Positions 6,331 through 6,824 of a DNA stretch of 6,824 nucleotides are shown here, piece after piece (the stretch's first letter is position 1; the number at the start of each line of letters is the position of its first letter). Both the position numbers and the translations under genes were made by a program. Origin of the DNA: Planctomycetota bacterium (GTDB lineage: Bacteria; Planctomycetota; Phycisphaerae; Sedimentisphaerales; Anaerobacaceae); assembly GCA_003644295.1 (NCBI GenBank), contig QNBZ01000070.1, forward strand, positions 1 through 6,824, given 5' to 3'. Under the pieces are notes generated by a model that was not told the origin of the DNA, searched no databases, and was given only the letters and a program-made list of their open reading frames with translations.

Positions 6331-6650
6331 ACGATTTGCAGACAAAATATACAGGCGGAACCGTCCTGCATATATTTCTTGGCGAAGCCGCACCGGATCA
6401 GCAGGCAGTAAAGACGTTCATACGAAAGGTCTGTCAAAGCTATCATCTTCCATACTTTACGATTACACCAACGTTTTCTGTATGTCCTGAGCACGGCTAC
6501 ATTATGGTCCAGTACCATAAATGTCCCGACTGCAGCAGCCAAACCGAGGTTTACTCACGAGTGGTCGGATACCTAAGACCGGTCGGTCAGTGGAACCAAG
6601 GCAAACAGGCAGAGTTTAAACTCCGCAGCAAATATAAGTATAGGTACTAA
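6324..6650 (+). pseudogene. nrdD: C-terminal fragment of anaerobic ribonucleotide reductase NrdD
   Basis: The fragment covers about the last 108 residues of the class III ribonucleoside-triphosphate reductase large subunit, starting at LEDDLQTKYTGGTVLH. NrdD makes deoxynucleotides without oxygen using a glycyl radical. Visible features are PYFTITPTFS, the metal-site cysteines CPEHGY and CPDC (one position is His rather than Cys), and the glycyl-radical loop RVVGYLRPV with the radical glycine coded at 6567-6569. The tail is QWNQGK. The frame ends at TAA 6648-6650. The other roughly 600 residues, including the ten-stranded barrel and active-site cysteines, are absent: upstream sequence is a radical SAM remnant on the other strand. 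GGAGG at 6326-6330 lies five bases before a TTG (6336), so translation of a 104-residue piece is possible, but the GGAGG also simply encodes Glu-Asp of NrdD. The start of nrdG follows. Confidence 0.88.
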
Positions 6651-6653
6651 ATC

Positions 6654-6725
6654 ATGAAAATAGGCGGTTTATTGACTTTTCATAAATTAAAGGAACGAAC
6701 CTGTAATACCAATTGGACTAAGTAA
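6654..6725 (+). pseudogene. nrdG: First codons of nrdG (anaerobic RNR activase), truncated after about 9 residues
   Basis: An ATG three bases after the nrdD stop begins MKIGGLLTF, the usual start of NrdG-type radical SAM activases (MKIGGxxxFSLIDYPG). After residue 9 (base 6680) the similarity ends; the frame continues as HKLKERTCNTNWTK and stops at TAA 6723-6725. The CxxxCxxC cluster motif is missing, so no activase can be made. The nrdD-nrdG order and spacing match the normal operon, supporting one captured or left-over segment with a breakpoint near 6680. Confidence 0.65.
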
Positions 6726-6735
6726 ATGCGCTTTT

Positions 6736-6760
6736 TGACAGACAATCAATTATTGTGTCA
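6736..6760. repeat. Small imperfect inverted repeat beside the terminal repeat
   Basis: TGACA (6736-6740) and CAAT (6743-6746) pair with ATTG (6752-6755) and TGTCA (6756-6760), leaving a two-base bulge and a five-base loop. It abuts the hairpin repeat at the window end and may be part of the same element or of its target. No gene is seen between 6681 and 6757 other than the out-of-homology end of the nrdG frame. Confidence 0.35.
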
Positions 6761-6824
6761 TGCCTGCGAAAGCAGGCATCCAGTACATATATAAACCTAT
6801 GGATTCCCGCTTTCGCGGGAATGA
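6758..6824. repeat. Paired-hairpin MITE/REP-like repeat (may continue past the window)
   Basis: This is an imperfect palindrome of 67 bp. The left hairpin is ATGCCTGC-GAAA-GCAGGCAT (6760-6779), the right one ATTCCCGC-TTTC-GCGGGAAT (6803-6822), each with an 8-bp stem, separated by an AT-rich spacer. The outer halves TCAT...ATCCA and TGGAT...ATGA are inverted copies. This arrangement (TCATTCCCGCGAAAGCGGGAA-type units facing each other) is a widespread intergenic mobile repeat in bacteria. It has no coding capacity and would move only with a transposase in trans. The right end coincides with the window edge. Confidence 0.75.

Noticed and set aside
6312..6542. 76-residue minus-strand frame
   Set aside because: Antisense to the strongly conserved nrdD C-terminal motifs, with no family similarity of its own.

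Overview
The window suggests a Gram-negative, possibly anaerobic bacterium. Moderate GC, a Dxr/RseP pair and an enlarged multi-PDZ RseP recall Planctomycetota (Phycisphaerae-like) metagenomic genomes. This is an inference from gene style; nothing in the window fixes the taxonomy.

Layout. Bases 2-1352 (+ strand) hold the end of an envelope-polysaccharide cluster: the C-terminus of a polysaccharide pyruvyl transferase-family protein, then a complete multi-spanning flippase-like membrane protein (YbhN/AglD/LPG-synthase TM family). Bases 1338-5886 (- strand) hold a tight three-gene operon read dxr > rseP > glyA: the first committed enzyme of MEP isoprenoid synthesis, a site-2 intramembrane metalloprotease with about four PDZ-like domains, and a divergent serine hydroxymethyltransferase-like PLP enzyme. 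The two blocks converge and overlap by 15 bp at their 3' ends. Bases 5887-6824 contain no intact gene. They are a patchwork of gene remnants and structured repeats: a 32-codon transposase-like N-terminus with a folded leader, a decayed radical-SAM gene piece (- strand), a piece spanning the end of nrdD and the first codons of nrdG (+ strand), and a paired-hairpin MITE/REP-like repeat at the window edge.

Most notable points. (1) dxr is broken by one in-frame TAA exactly where the family has its active-site serine (the SGGPFR motif), while the rest of the 389-codon frame looks intact. (2) The SHMT-like protein keeps the PLP-binding lysine and the carboxylate-binding arginine but has changed most residues that contact folate and substrate in E. 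coli GlyA, so its reaction may differ. It also carries a short loop insertion coded by a 14-bp tandem repeat. (3) The dxr promoter appears to place its start site at or very near the ATG (leaderless), and its TTGACA -35 box lies inside the last codons of the transposase remnant. (4) A small nrdD-nrdG segment sits head-to-head with a radical-SAM fragment, beside an 87-nt three-way-junction fold that would bury a ribosome binding site. (5) The terminal repeat has two hairpins whose sequences differ by compensatory base changes.

No CRISPR array, tRNA, rRNA or complete new multi-gene system is visible.
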